DNA from: an uncultured Nitratireductor sp.
Lineage (GTDB): Bacteria > Pseudomonadota > Alphaproteobacteria > Rhizobiales > Rhizobiaceae
Length of the DNA stretch: 50,850 bases
Direction of reading: 5' to 3'
Assembly: GCF_913053745.1 (NCBI RefSeq)
Contig: NZ_CAJXGF010000010.1
Span: 1 to 50,850 of the forward strand
Shown here: positions 43,588-50,850 of the stretch, piece by piece
Numbering within the stretch: the stretch's first letter is position 1
How the letters are laid out: each line of letters starts with the position of its first letter
Translations under genes and position numbers: made by a program
Notes under the pieces: generated by a model
Told to the model about the DNA's origin: nothing
What the model saw: the letters and a program-made list of their open reading frames with translations, nothing else
Databases searched by the model: none

Positions 43588-43716
43588 CTCGCCTCTCGCA
43601 AAAACCCTCGCCGATCCGGAGAAAATGGCGATCCGGCGGCAGTCTCGCCATTTTTTATCCACTTTCCTCATAGCACGTCACCGGAACGGGGGCGCGCTGG
43701 AAACAACCGAGCATCC

Positions 43717-44952
43717 ATGAAAACGACAGCCCGCGAACCGGACGGGTTCGTATCGACAATCGCTCAAGGCTCCAGCCCCACAGCCAAGCCTCCTCGAAAA
43801 CGCCGCTGCTGGCCGCTTCTGCTGCCGGTGGGAGGCCTGCTGGCGGCAGGAATCTGGTTCTTTTCGGGCATTCAGACGGTTCAAACGGGTGCGACCTATC
43901 AAAGCCGTCCGGTGGAGCGCGGGAATCTCGTGATCCGTGTGGCGACCACCGCGATGCTGCGGCCACGCACCCAGATCGAGATTTCAAGTGAACTCAAGGG
44001 GACGGTGCAGCGCGTACCGGTGCGGCAGAACCAGCGTGTCAGTCGGGGCGATGTGTTGGCGCAACTCGATGCCACAATCTTCCGGCATCAGGTCGACCGT
44101 GCGGCAGCTCTGGCAGACGGAGCCCTGGCAAGCCTGGCGGATGCACGGATCACGCAGGGTGAAGCGGAACGAAAGCTTACGCGGGCAAAGGCGCTCAGAT
44201 CGAGAAATGCGCTCAGCCAACAGACGCTGGAAGACACGCAGGCCGAGTTCGATCGCGCCGTCAATCGCGTCGCCGCCGCGACGGCCGATCTCGCCGCCAA
44301 ACGAGTGGAGCTCACACTTAAACGCTTCGATCTCAACCGTACGACAATCCGCTCACCGATCGACGGTGTCGTGCTGGCACGCAAAGCCGAACCTGGCAGA
44401 ACCATTTTTGCCACCTCCGATGACGGCGTGCTTTTCGTCCTCGCCGAGGATCTGGAACGTATGGAGCTGATCGCCAGGATCAACGAAGCCGACATCGGCG
44501 CGATCGCGAAGGGGCAGCAGGCCACCTTCACAGTGGACGCCTACCCTGACCAGATTTTCAGTGCGACCATTCGCGATGTGTCCTTCGCCCACATCCGCGA
44601 AAACAACGTGGTCACCTATGAAGCCAATCTCGATGTCCGCAACGGCGACCTGAAACTACGTCCTGGAATGACGGCCTCTGTTTCCATCGGGATCGGCGAA
44701 GCGAACGAAGCCCTTCTTATTCCCGCAAGCGCGCTGCGCTATCGACCGCATGCGTTCCGTGAAGACCCGACCCAGGATGATTTTGAGGGAACGTGGGACA
44801 CCGGTCTCGTCCATGTGCTCGATAAGGATGCGCCGAAGCCCGTGCGCGTGCGGCTCGGTGCGCGCGACTGGGAAAAAGTCGAAGTGCTTTCAGGCCTCGC
44901 GGAGGGTCAGAAAGTGATCACCGGCGACACGGCCGACGAGGCGCTCCAGTGA
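43717..44952 (+). CDS. Periplasmic adaptor (membrane fusion) protein, MacA-like
   Basis: 411 aa. A basic cytoplasmic N-terminus and one hydrophobic segment (about residues 34-51) anchor it. Then come a biotinyl-lipoyl half motif (VRVPVRQNQRVSRGDVLAQLDATIF-type), a helical hairpin of about 90 residues rich in Ala/Arg/Glu, and the second lipoyl half (TTIRSPIDGVVLARKAEPGRTI). The beta-barrel part (VDAYPDQIFSATIRDVSFAHI) and a final domain with KVEVLSGLAEGQKVITGD follow. It would link the coupled ABC transporter to an outer-membrane channel, which is not in the window. The stop overlaps the next start (GTGA). Confidence 0.9.
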   Translation: MKTTAREPDGFVSTIAQGSSPTAKPPRKRRCWPLLLPVGGLLAAGIWFFSGIQTVQTGATYQSRPVERGNLVIRVATTAMLRPRTQIEISSELKGTVQRVPVRQNQRVSRGDVLAQLDATIFRHQVDRAAALADGALASLADARITQGEAERKLTRAKALRSRNALSQQTLEDTQAEFDRAVNRVAAATADLAAKRVELTLKRFDLNRTTIRSPIDGVVLARKAEPGRTIFATSDDGVLFVLAEDLERMELIARINEADIGAIAKGQQATFTVDAYPDQIFSATIRDVSFAHIRENNVVTYEANLDVRNGDLKLRPGMTASVSIGIGEANEALLIPASALRYRPHAFREDPTQDDFEGTWDTGLVHVLDKDAPKPVRVRLGARDWEKVEVLSGLAEGQKVITGDTADEALQ

Positions 44953-45665
44953 CTGCGCCGTGCAAGGCCTCGACACTTCTCGCGTTCGACCGCGTATGGC
45001 GCAGCTACGGAAGCGGGCACACAAGCGTCGATGCGCTGGCGGATGTGAGCTTCGAAATCGTGCAAGGAGCTTTCGTCGCCGTGACCGGACCCTCCGGTTC
45101 GGGAAAGTCCACCGCGATGAACATTCTGGGCGGACTCGATGTTCCAACCCGTGGCGCCTATCGCTTCATGGGAACAGGCGTAAGCGCTTTCGACAAAGCC
45201 GGCAGGGCCGAACTGCGCAACAGGCATATCGGTTTTGTCTTCCAGGGCTACAATCTCCTGCCCCGCACAACCGCGCTCGAAAACATCGAGCTGCCGCTCG
45301 TCTATCGAGGTCTGTCAAAACGTATGCGCCGAGAAATGTCCAGAAAGGTACTGGATCAAGTCGGGCTCGGCGGACGCGGACACCACACACCGGCCGAACT
45401 CTCCGGTGGCCAACAGCAGCGCGTGGCGATCGCGCGGGCCTTGGTATCGGAGCCAACAGTGCTTCTCGCGGACGAACCCACAGGCAACCTCGACACCGAG
45501 CGAAGCCTCGAGATCATGGCACTTCTGACCGCGCTCAACCGAGAGCGTGAACTTACCACCGTCATGGTGACACATGAGGCTGGAATCGCTGCCTTTGCGG
45601 ACCGGCGGATCGGCTTTCGCGACGGGCGCATCGCCTTCGATAACGATACGGCGCCGGGGATTTGA
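44949..45665 (+). CDS. ABC transporter ATPase of MacB/LolD type
   Basis: 238 aa from a GTG at 44949 that overlaps the adaptor stop. Walker A GPSGSGKST, Q-loop VFQGYNLLPRTTALENIELPL, signature LSGGQQQRVAIARAL, Walker B VLLADEPTGNLD, and the H-loop in VMVTHE are all intact. It powers a mechanotransmission exporter of MacB type together with the permease that starts on its stop codon (TGATG). In most MacB proteins ATPase and permease are fused; here they are separate genes. Confidence 0.93.
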   Translation: MTAPCKASTLLAFDRVWRSYGSGHTSVDALADVSFEIVQGAFVAVTGPSGSGKSTAMNILGGLDVPTRGAYRFMGTGVSAFDKAGRAELRNRHIGFVFQGYNLLPRTTALENIELPLVYRGLSKRMRREMSRKVLDQVGLGGRGHHTPAELSGGQQQRVAIARALVSEPTVLLADEPTGNLDTERSLEIMALLTALNRERELTTVMVTHEAGIAAFADRRIGFRDGRIAFDNDTAPGI

Positions 45666-46873
45666 TGTTTCTACAATCGGTTCATCTGGCACTGCGTACC
45701 ATCGCGCGCAACAAGTTGCGCTCGGTTCTGACGCTTCTGGGCGTGATCATCGGCGTTGCCGCCGTGGTCGCGCTTGTAACCATCGGCAGAGGTGCCAGGG
45801 AAAGAATCCGCTCGGAATTGGCGGGCATGGGCACACATCTCATCTTTGTCTTCGCGGGCATGGTGCCCGACCCCTCATCGCCGAGCGTCGTCGAAGCGCA
45901 GCCGTTGACGAACGAACAATTCAACGGTCTGGCCAAAATCCTCGGCGCCCGAACTACGGTCGCGGCTCTGGCGGCAAGCCGTTTGCGCGTCTCCCATGGC
46001 GGACGAAGCATTTCTGCACCGGTCACGGGTGTGAACCAAAGCTATTTTGCATTGCGGGAGTGGACGCTCGAACGTGGTCGCCTCCTTTCCCCGTTGGAAA
46101 CGGCAAGCAATGCAAGTGTCTGCGTGATCGGCAGTAAGGTGGCAAAATCTCTCTTCGGGCAGGAAAACGCAATCGGCGCGCGCATTCGCGTCGGACAGAT
46201 TCATTGCCGTGTCGTCGGGGAACTCGCGGCCAGAGGAGCCACATTTTCCGGTGGACAGGACACGCTGGTGCTTCTGCCTCTTGGCCTGTTCCAGACCCGG
46301 CTCAGCGGCAAAGCCTATGTCGATCAGATATTGATCGGTTTGCACGGCGACGCGTCGATCGCGCCGACCAAGCTGAGGGTGATGGAGGAAATGCGCCGCC
46401 TGCGCCGCATCGGCCCAGCCCGCAACGACGATTTTCAGGTCGACGATATGACCGAATACATGCACCGGGCAAGCAGCGTCATAGACAACGTCACCGCGCT
46501 TCTAAGCTCAATAGCCGCGATCAGTCTTCTTGTCGGCGGCATCGGCATCATGAACATCATGCTGGTGTCGGTGAGCGAACGCACCCGCGAGATCGGCATC
46601 CGCATGGCCATCGGTGCGCGCGAGAACGATATTCTGGTGCAGTTCCTGACCGAGGCTTCGGTGCTGTCGCTACTGGGCGGATTGATCGGCATCGGGTTGG
46701 GCCTGACCGTTGCCTGGGCCGCGACCGTATTCATGGAGATAAGCTTCGTACCCGACCTTAAGGCGATCGCCTTTATCACGGCGATATCCATTATGATCGG
46801 AATGATTTTCGGTCTCTTCCCCGCCCTGCGTGGCGCACGGCTCGATCCCATCGAGGCGCTGCGGCATGAATGA
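45665..46873 (+). CDS. ABC transporter permease, MacB/FtsX type
   Basis: 402 aa from the ATG at 45665; a TTG one codon earlier is possible. Topology of the family: one segment near the start (LRSVLTLLGVIIGVAAVVALVTIG), a periplasmic MacB core domain of about 200 residues, then three segments including LLVGGIGIMNIMLVSVSERTREIGIRMAIGARENDI, with the coupling-helix motif, and a terminal LFPALRGARLDPIEALRHE. It exports an unknown substrate with the adaptor and ATPase encoded directly upstream. The convergent nuclease gene starts 77 nt beyond, with no clear terminator between. Confidence 0.92.
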   Translation: MFLQSVHLALRTIARNKLRSVLTLLGVIIGVAAVVALVTIGRGARERIRSELAGMGTHLIFVFAGMVPDPSSPSVVEAQPLTNEQFNGLAKILGARTTVAALAASRLRVSHGGRSISAPVTGVNQSYFALREWTLERGRLLSPLETASNASVCVIGSKVAKSLFGQENAIGARIRVGQIHCRVVGELAARGATFSGGQDTLVLLPLGLFQTRLSGKAYVDQILIGLHGDASIAPTKLRVMEEMRRLRRIGPARNDDFQVDDMTEYMHRASSVIDNVTALLSSIAAISLLVGGIGIMNIMLVSVSERTREIGIRMAIGARENDILVQFLTEASVLSLLGGLIGIGLGLTVAWAATVFMEISFVPDLKAIAFITAISIMIGMIFGLFPALRGARLDPIEALRHE

Positions 46874-46950
46874 CCGGGCGCGAAACGCCGAGCGATGCCG
46901 TCAGGACAAACCCACCAGGCAATTAGACCCGACCAATCAGGCCCCACCAA

Positions 46951-48066
46951 TTACGCAAGGTCGAGTTGAACGACGACCGGGCAGTGGTCGGAGGCCTTGG
47001 GTCGATCCCAGCCAATGCGCGGGAAACGGGGCACGTCCTGTTCAGGCGGAAATACGGTGCGCCAGGGTTGGCCTGCCCGGATGATGTCGGGCACCGTTCT
47101 GGCGTTTCGCCGCGCCAGCGCCCGGGAAGCGAGCAGATAATCGAGCTGGCATAGATGACGTTCTTCGGGACCACGCGTGTGATAAAGCGTCCAGCGGTCC
47201 ATCTCGGGACGGCGCTCAACGAGATTTTCACAGAAACCGCCATCCGTCAGCGTGTTGACGCTGGAGAGAGATTCCTGCACGGGCTCGAACCGGTATCCCG
47301 CATGCGCCTCTCCAGAAATGACGACGCGTTCGCGATAGTCGTTCAGATCGCCGCAAACGACCCAGCGCTTATCGGCCGCCTTCTCGGCGCCACCGAAACG
47401 ATCCTCGATTATCCGCCGGACCGCGGCCGCCTCCGCCATGCGCACCGGCATGGAGGCCGTGCGCCCGTCCAAACCGTTGCGCGGCGGGCTCATGGCTTTG
47501 AAATGCACGACATAGAGGGTCATGGGCCGGCCGCCTACCTTGATGTCGAGTTCCAGACAATCGCGGCGGAAAATGCGCTCCTGCGGCTCGATCTTGAGTT
47601 CGGCCAGCGCCTCGTTGTGCAAGTCGAGATCGGCGAAAGTCAAATGGGCGTGGCTGGTCATACGCACGAACTCGATCGGCTGGCCGTGCGCGGGTTCCGG
47701 CCGCATCATCACGGCCACATCGATGCCGCGTGAATCGTTTCCCGAAGCGGAATATTTCTCGCGGTAGCCACTGCCTATCATTTTGAAAAGATAGCCATAT
47801 TCGAACGCCTTGAGCGCGGCGAGATTGTCGACCTCCTGAAGACACAGAATATCGGCGCGTGTCGCGGCGATGGCGAGCGCGGTCAATTGCCTGGCGTCGT
47901 CCGTCAATGCGACGGCGCGTGCCTGCTCGAGCGCACGGTAATGCGCCTCGTCCTCGATCTCATAGAGAGACAGGGCACGATCCCGGCGCAAATCGTTGCG
48001 ATAACCGGAAAGATCGAACCGGTTCATCAGATTTTCGACGTTGAAGGTGGCGAGCCGGAGCGACAT
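46951..48066 (-). CDS. Endonuclease/exonuclease/phosphatase-family protein
   Basis: 371 aa from the ATG at 48066 (MSLRLATFNVENLMNRF); an ATG at 48087 would add seven residues. Metal-dependent EEP fold signatures: TFNVENL, DILCLQEVDN, VCGDLND and the terminal SDHCPVVVQLDLA. The family includes DNases, sphingomyelinases and inositol phosphatases. No signal peptide is evident, so it is probably cytoplasmic. Substrate unknown. Confidence 0.88.
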   Translation of the reverse strand: MSLRLATFNVENLMNRFDLSGYRNDLRRDRALSLYEIEDEAHYRALEQARAVALTDDARQLTALAIAATRADILCLQEVDNLAALKAFEYGYLFKMIGSGYREKYSASGNDSRGIDVAVMMRPEPAHGQPIEFVRMTSHAHLTFADLDLHNEALAELKIEPQERIFRRDCLELDIKVGGRPMTLYVVHFKAMSPPRNGLDGRTASMPVRMAEAAAVRRIIEDRFGGAEKAADKRWVVCGDLNDYRERVVISGEAHAGYRFEPVQESLSSVNTLTDGGFCENLVERRPEMDRWTLYHTRGPEERHLCQLDYLLASRALARRNARTVPDIIRAGQPWRTVFPPEQDVPRFPRIGWDRPKASDHCPVVVQLDLA

Positions 48067-48252
48067 GCGAGCAGGTTTAACCGGCATAGCCGGGAATACA
48101 AGCCTGCGTTTCGCTAACCGTGCCGTGCAACGCTTCCATTCATCACACGTTCATGGAGAATATGATTGGTTTTGATACTATAAGCATAGATGACATCGCT
48201 TGAACGAAGGGATGAAGGGGCATCTCGGGGGTCTGGAAACCAGGAGACCATT

Positions 48253-48702
48253 ATGAAACACGGACTGACTAAAATCGCCTGTTCGGGCCTGCTCGCCTTA
48301 GGCTTCGTTTTCGTTGGCGCGCCCGCAAACGCCAATGCGCTGGGTATCGCCAGCGGCGCGGCATCCAATGCGGTGGAGCGTTCGGCATCGGAAACACCGC
48401 TGGTTCAGGTCGACCGTCGCGACCGCAGGAAATGGCGCCGCCATCACGAGCGCCGCAAATGGCGCCGGCATCGCCCGCGCGCGGGCTTCTATCTGGAGTT
48501 CGGCCGCCCTGCTCCCTATTATCAGCGGCCCCGTTACGTTCGCCCGCGGCCTGTCCGGCCCCATTACGGCCGTCCGATGAGGCTGTCGCGAGCCCATGTG
48601 CGCTGGTGCTACAATCGCTATCGGTCGTACCGCGCCGCCGATAACAGCTTCCAACCCTATCATGGCCCACGCAGGCCCTGTATCTCACCCTATTACCGAT
48701 AG
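48253..48702 (+). CDS. BA14K-family exported protein
   Basis: 149 aa from the ATG at 48253, which has GGAGA upstream. Signal peptide to about residue 27 (ending PANANA). A basic middle rich in Arg, His and Pro precedes the C-terminal BA14K module [21 protein letters not shown] and [13 protein letters not shown]14K is an immunoreactive Brucella protein reported to have lectin-like activity; related proteins are frequent in Rhizobiales. A second copy of the module follows at 48865. An extended -10 (TGATACTAT) lies at 48173-48181. Confidence 0.88.
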   Translation: MKHGLTKIACSGLLALGFVFVGAPANANALGIASGAASNAVERSASETPLVQVDRRDRRKWRRHHERRKWRRHRPRAGFYLEFGRPAPYYQRPRYVRPRPVRPHYGRPMRLSRAHVRWCYNRYRSYRAADNSFQPYHGPRRPCISPYYR

Positions 48703-48725
48703 GCGACTTCTGACTTGATCAAAAT

Positions 48726-48752
48726 GGCGCGGCTCGGCCCGCGCCGTTTTTT
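48726..48752 (+). terminator. Intrinsic terminator after the first BA14K gene
   Basis: A 7-bp stem GGCGCGG / CCGCGCC (48726-48732, 48739-48745) with a 6-nt loop, then G and six T. It lies 24 nt after the stop, so the second BA14K gene must have its own promoter. Confidence 0.85.
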
Positions 48753-48864
48753 CATGAGCAAAAGATCGCCAATCCGTCAAATTGCAAAAACTCTTACGAC
48801 AATTGAACTTTTAAAGCCGGAACAAGCAATTACTCTCCAGAATTTCTATCTGGAGTTGCATAAC

Positions 48865-49407
48865 ATGTATTACTTGAAATTGCTTCCAATCGCCGCCCTT
48901 CTTCTGCTCAGTGTACAAAGCTCCGCCGCCGACGGCTTTTATCGCGTGGAGATCGATCGAACGTGCTCCGTCGGCTGGAACGAGCGCCGCGCGATGCGGA
49001 AACTTTTTCCCGGCCGGATGCAATTGACGCTAGGCGACATGCATCGCCGCCACTGGCGTGAACGCTGTCTGGCGCCCGACAGGCTACCCGAGCGCACAAT
49101 CCCCTCCTGGTCGCGACGGTACGATCCCCATGGCCGCTTTGCGGGCTATTTCTACGGTTTCAATGACATTTACGGCCCGGGACGACCGATCCTGAGGCCG
49201 CGTTACGGCATACGGTCGTTTCACTGGCGCCCCGAGCGCAGACGCATACGCAAAAAGGCCGCCTCGCGCATCTACCCAAGCCACGATGCACGCGCAGCGC
49301 ATCTGGCCTGGTGTCACAGCAAGTATCGCTCCTTCCGTGCGAGCGACAATACGTTTCAACCCTATCGCGGTGCGCGCAAACGATGCGTTTCGCCCTATGG
49401 CCGATAA
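48865..49407 (+). CDS. Second BA14K-family exported protein with a different N-terminal region
   Basis: 180 aa from the ATG at 48865, with TGGAG upstream; the open frame to 48715 runs through the terminator and is not used. A signal peptide ends near residue 22 ([10 protein letters not shown]). The middle contains Cys and Trp residues ([36 protein letters not shown]) and is unlike the first copy. The C-terminal module [21 protein letters not shown] and [10 protein letters not shown] matches it closely. Basic and probably periplasmic or surface-located. Confidence 0.85.
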   Translation: MYYLKLLPIAALLLLSVQSSAADGFYRVEIDRTCSVGWNERRAMRKLFPGRMQLTLGDMHRRHWRERCLAPDRLPERTIPSWSRRYDPHGRFAGYFYGFNDIYGPGRPILRPRYGIRSFHWRPERRRIRKKAASRIYPSHDARAAHLAWCHSKYRSFRASDNTFQPYRGARKRCVSPYGR

Positions 49408-49434
49408 GGTGCGCCTGTTCGCCAAGAAAGCCGG

Positions 49435-50295
49435 TCAGCCACGAAAAAGTGCCCGATAGGCACGCGGGGTCATGCCCCGAAGGGCCTTGAACTGACGGTT
49501 GAAATTGGCCAGGGCCCTGTAGCCGACCGCTTCGGCCACATAGCCGATCGGCTGGTCGCCGGACGAAAGCCGCGCACAGGCCTCGCCGATGCGCAGCCGC
49601 TTCACGTAATCGGAGATGCTGGTGCGCATATGGCGGCGAAACAGGCGATGCAGGCCGGACGCACTGAGCGCGGCGATCCCGGCAAGGTCCGCGTTGACAA
49701 TCCCCGTGGCATAATGCGTGTGGATATGAACAAGGACACGGTCAATACGCTCGCGGTCCGCGCGATCGAGGTAGCGGGCGGCAACCGTGCTCGCCAGCGG
49801 CGTGGCTTCTCCATCCTCGGCCAGGACCAGAAGCACACGGATCAGCGTCAGAAAGCGCTCGGCGAGATCGGCCTCAAAGAGCGCTTCGATCATTGGCCGG
49901 GCGCGCATGGATGCCTGCGGCGAAAACGAAAGTCCGGCTTCCGCCCGCGCCAGAAGCCCGGCAATGGGCCGCAATTCGGCAAACCCCTCGCCCAACGTCT
50001 CGGCCCATTGGTGGTGAAACCACATCACCAGCGCGATATGGGGTTCTGCCGGATCGGGCCGGGCGCGCGAAGCCCAGGTGTGCGGCAGGTTCGCGCCCAC
50101 CAGAACCAGATCGCCGTCACGGTATTCGCCCACGTGATCGCCGATGAAGCGCTGGCCCTCGGAATTGAGTGTCAGCGTCAGCTCGTATTCGGGGTGGTGA
50201 TGCCATTGGAAAGGGATGCCGTCTTCTAGACGGCGGTTGAGCATGCTCCAGGATGCTCCCGGAACAACCGGCAATTTCTCGAGAAAGGGCCTCAT
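49435..50295 (-). CDS. AraC-family regulator with cupin sensor domain
   Basis: 286 aa from the ATG at 50295; the longer open frame crosses the divergent gene. The N-terminal cupin has FQWHHHPEYELTLTLNSEGQRFIGDHVGEYRDGDLVLVGANLPHTW. The C-terminal double helix-turn-helix has IAALSASGLHRLFRRHMRTSISDYVKRLRIGEACARL and ANFNRQFKALRGMTPRAYRALF. Many cupin-AraC proteins sense sugars or aromatic acids. It diverges from a phytanoyl-CoA dioxygenase gene, which it probably controls. The intergenic 12-bp palindrome AATATCGATATT (50327-50338) is a possible site. Confidence 0.88.
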   Translation of the reverse strand: MRPFLEKLPVVPGASWSMLNRRLEDGIPFQWHHHPEYELTLTLNSEGQRFIGDHVGEYRDGDLVLVGANLPHTWASRARPDPAEPHIALVMWFHHQWAETLGEGFAELRPIAGLLARAEAGLSFSPQASMRARPMIEALFEADLAERFLTLIRVLLVLAEDGEATPLASTVAARYLDRADRERIDRVLVHIHTHYATGIVNADLAGIAALSASGLHRLFRRHMRTSISDYVKRLRIGEACARLSSGDQPIGYVAEAVGYRALANFNRQFKALRGMTPRAYRALFRG

Positions 50296-50326
50296 ACAGC
50301 GCCTTCTATAATAAGAACGCCATAAT

Positions 50327-50338
50327 AATATCGATATT
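50327..50338. promoter_or_regulatory. 12-bp palindrome in the AraC/dioxygenase intergenic region
   Basis: AATATCGATATT is a perfect palindrome in an A/T-rich patch 32 bp upstream of the AraC start and 81 bp upstream of the dioxygenase start. It may be an operator, though AraC proteins usually bind direct repeats. Confidence 0.25.
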
Positions 50339-50418
50339 GGCCATGTCAGTACAACACCGCCCCTCGCAGACACGCTAGGGTTTTCGACAGGATCATGCAT
50401 AATATCCGGGAGGAAACC

Positions 50419-50850
50419 ATGCAGGAAGCAACCGTCAAACGCGACGCGCACCCGTCGTCCACGAAGGTCGGGGCGCAACTCAAGGACATCGAGAAGACCC
50501 TGCCGCTGCGCGTTCTGAGCGAGGGCGACTGGCAGCATTGGGTCACCAAAGGATATGTGATCGTACGGCAGGCGGTTCCACGCGAAAATGTCGAGCGGCT
50601 TGTCGACCTCCTGTGGGCGTTCGACGAGAAGGACCCGAACGACCAATCGACCTGGTACGCTCCACAGCGCCGTGAGCACAAGATGAAGGAGCTCAACAAC
50701 ACCGGCATGCTGGAGATCTACAATCATCAGTATCTGTGGGACAACCGCATGGCGCCGCGTGTCTATGAAGCTTTCGTCGACATCTGGGACCGCGAAGACC
50801 TTTGGGTGACCATCGACCGCGCCAATCTCAACGCGCCGAAGAAGAACCCG
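50419..50850 (+). CDS. Phytanoyl-CoA dioxygenase (PhyH) family protein, N-terminal part
   Basis: 144 codons are visible, starting at an ATG with GGGAGG upstream; the gene runs off the window. The stretch LSEGDWQHWVTKGYVIVRQAVPRENVERLVDLLWAF is the usual N-terminus of PhyH-family Fe(II)/2-oxoglutarate dioxygenases. The iron-binding His-x-Asp and distal His lie beyond the end and cannot be checked. Members hydroxylate varied small molecules, so the substrate is open. It is divergent from the cupin-AraC gene. Confidence 0.8.
   Translation, partial: MQEATVKRDAHPSSTKVGAQLKDIEKTLPLRVLSEGDWQHWVTKGYVIVRQAVPRENVERLVDLLWAFDEKDPNDQSTWYAPQRREHKMKELNNTGMLEIYNHQYLWDNRMAPRVYEAFVDIWDREDLWVTIDRANLNAPKKNP

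Overview
The window is dense, GC-rich bacterial DNA with short intergenic gaps and SD-led genes on both strands. The gene families point to an alphaproteobacterium of the Hyphomicrobiales (Rhizobiales), probably near Phyllobacteriaceae/Rhizobiaceae. The markers are a LsrB/VtlR-type LysR regulator beside a DUF1127 microprotein, BA14K proteins, a DUF1194 protein, a sarcosine oxidase soxBDAG operon and a stand-alone LigD polymerase. I infer the affiliation from families only. No rRNA, CRISPR array, phage or insertion sequence was seen.

Layout. 1-3600: an in-frame chimera of a CoxL-type molybdenum hydroxylase and a methyltetrahydrofolate:corrinoid methyltransferase, then a RamA-like corrinoid activation protein. 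3597-6325: LigD polymerase, the LysR regulator and a divergent microprotein locus ending in a clear terminator. 6545-8955: GlxA-type regulator, AHSA1 protein and DUF1194 protein. 9051-11570: dimethylglycine/sarcosine dehydrogenase. 11809-19517: a GT-C membrane glycosyltransferase facing an operon of HAD-UbiA, DprE1-like oxidase, SMR-type transporter, SDR epimerase and class III aminotransferase. 19719-22591: small secreted protein and DUF3772/MscS channel. 22773-27894: soxBDAG. 27995-34551: EF-hand protein, nitroreductase, aminotransferase, DUF3008 and a FadJ/FadI pair. 34957-41504: tamA-tamB. 41669-43587: pcm, tRNA-Lys and PhzF. 43717-46873: MacAB-like exporter. 46951-50850: nuclease/phosphatase, two BA14K proteins, an AraC regulator and the start of a phytanoyl-CoA dioxygenase.

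Two themes recur. The first is catabolism of methylated amines. The corrinoid genes, the GlxA regulator (the architecture of GbdR), the DMGDH-type enzyme and sarcosine oxidase together could take betaine-derived methyl groups to the folate pool and leave glycine. The second is lipid-linked pentose synthesis. The HAD-UbiA/DprE1/SDR set resembles the mycobacterial route to polyprenyl-phospho-arabinose, and a candidate flippase and GT-C transferase lie next to it. In the DprE1 homologue the cysteine targeted by benzothiazinones aligns with threonine. This cluster is the best candidate for an undescribed system.

The most suspicious feature is the CoxL/methyltransferase chimera at about 659-691, which is either a real deletion fusion or an assembly join. 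Starts were chosen from Shine-Dalgarno sequences, family N-termini and neighbour overlaps.
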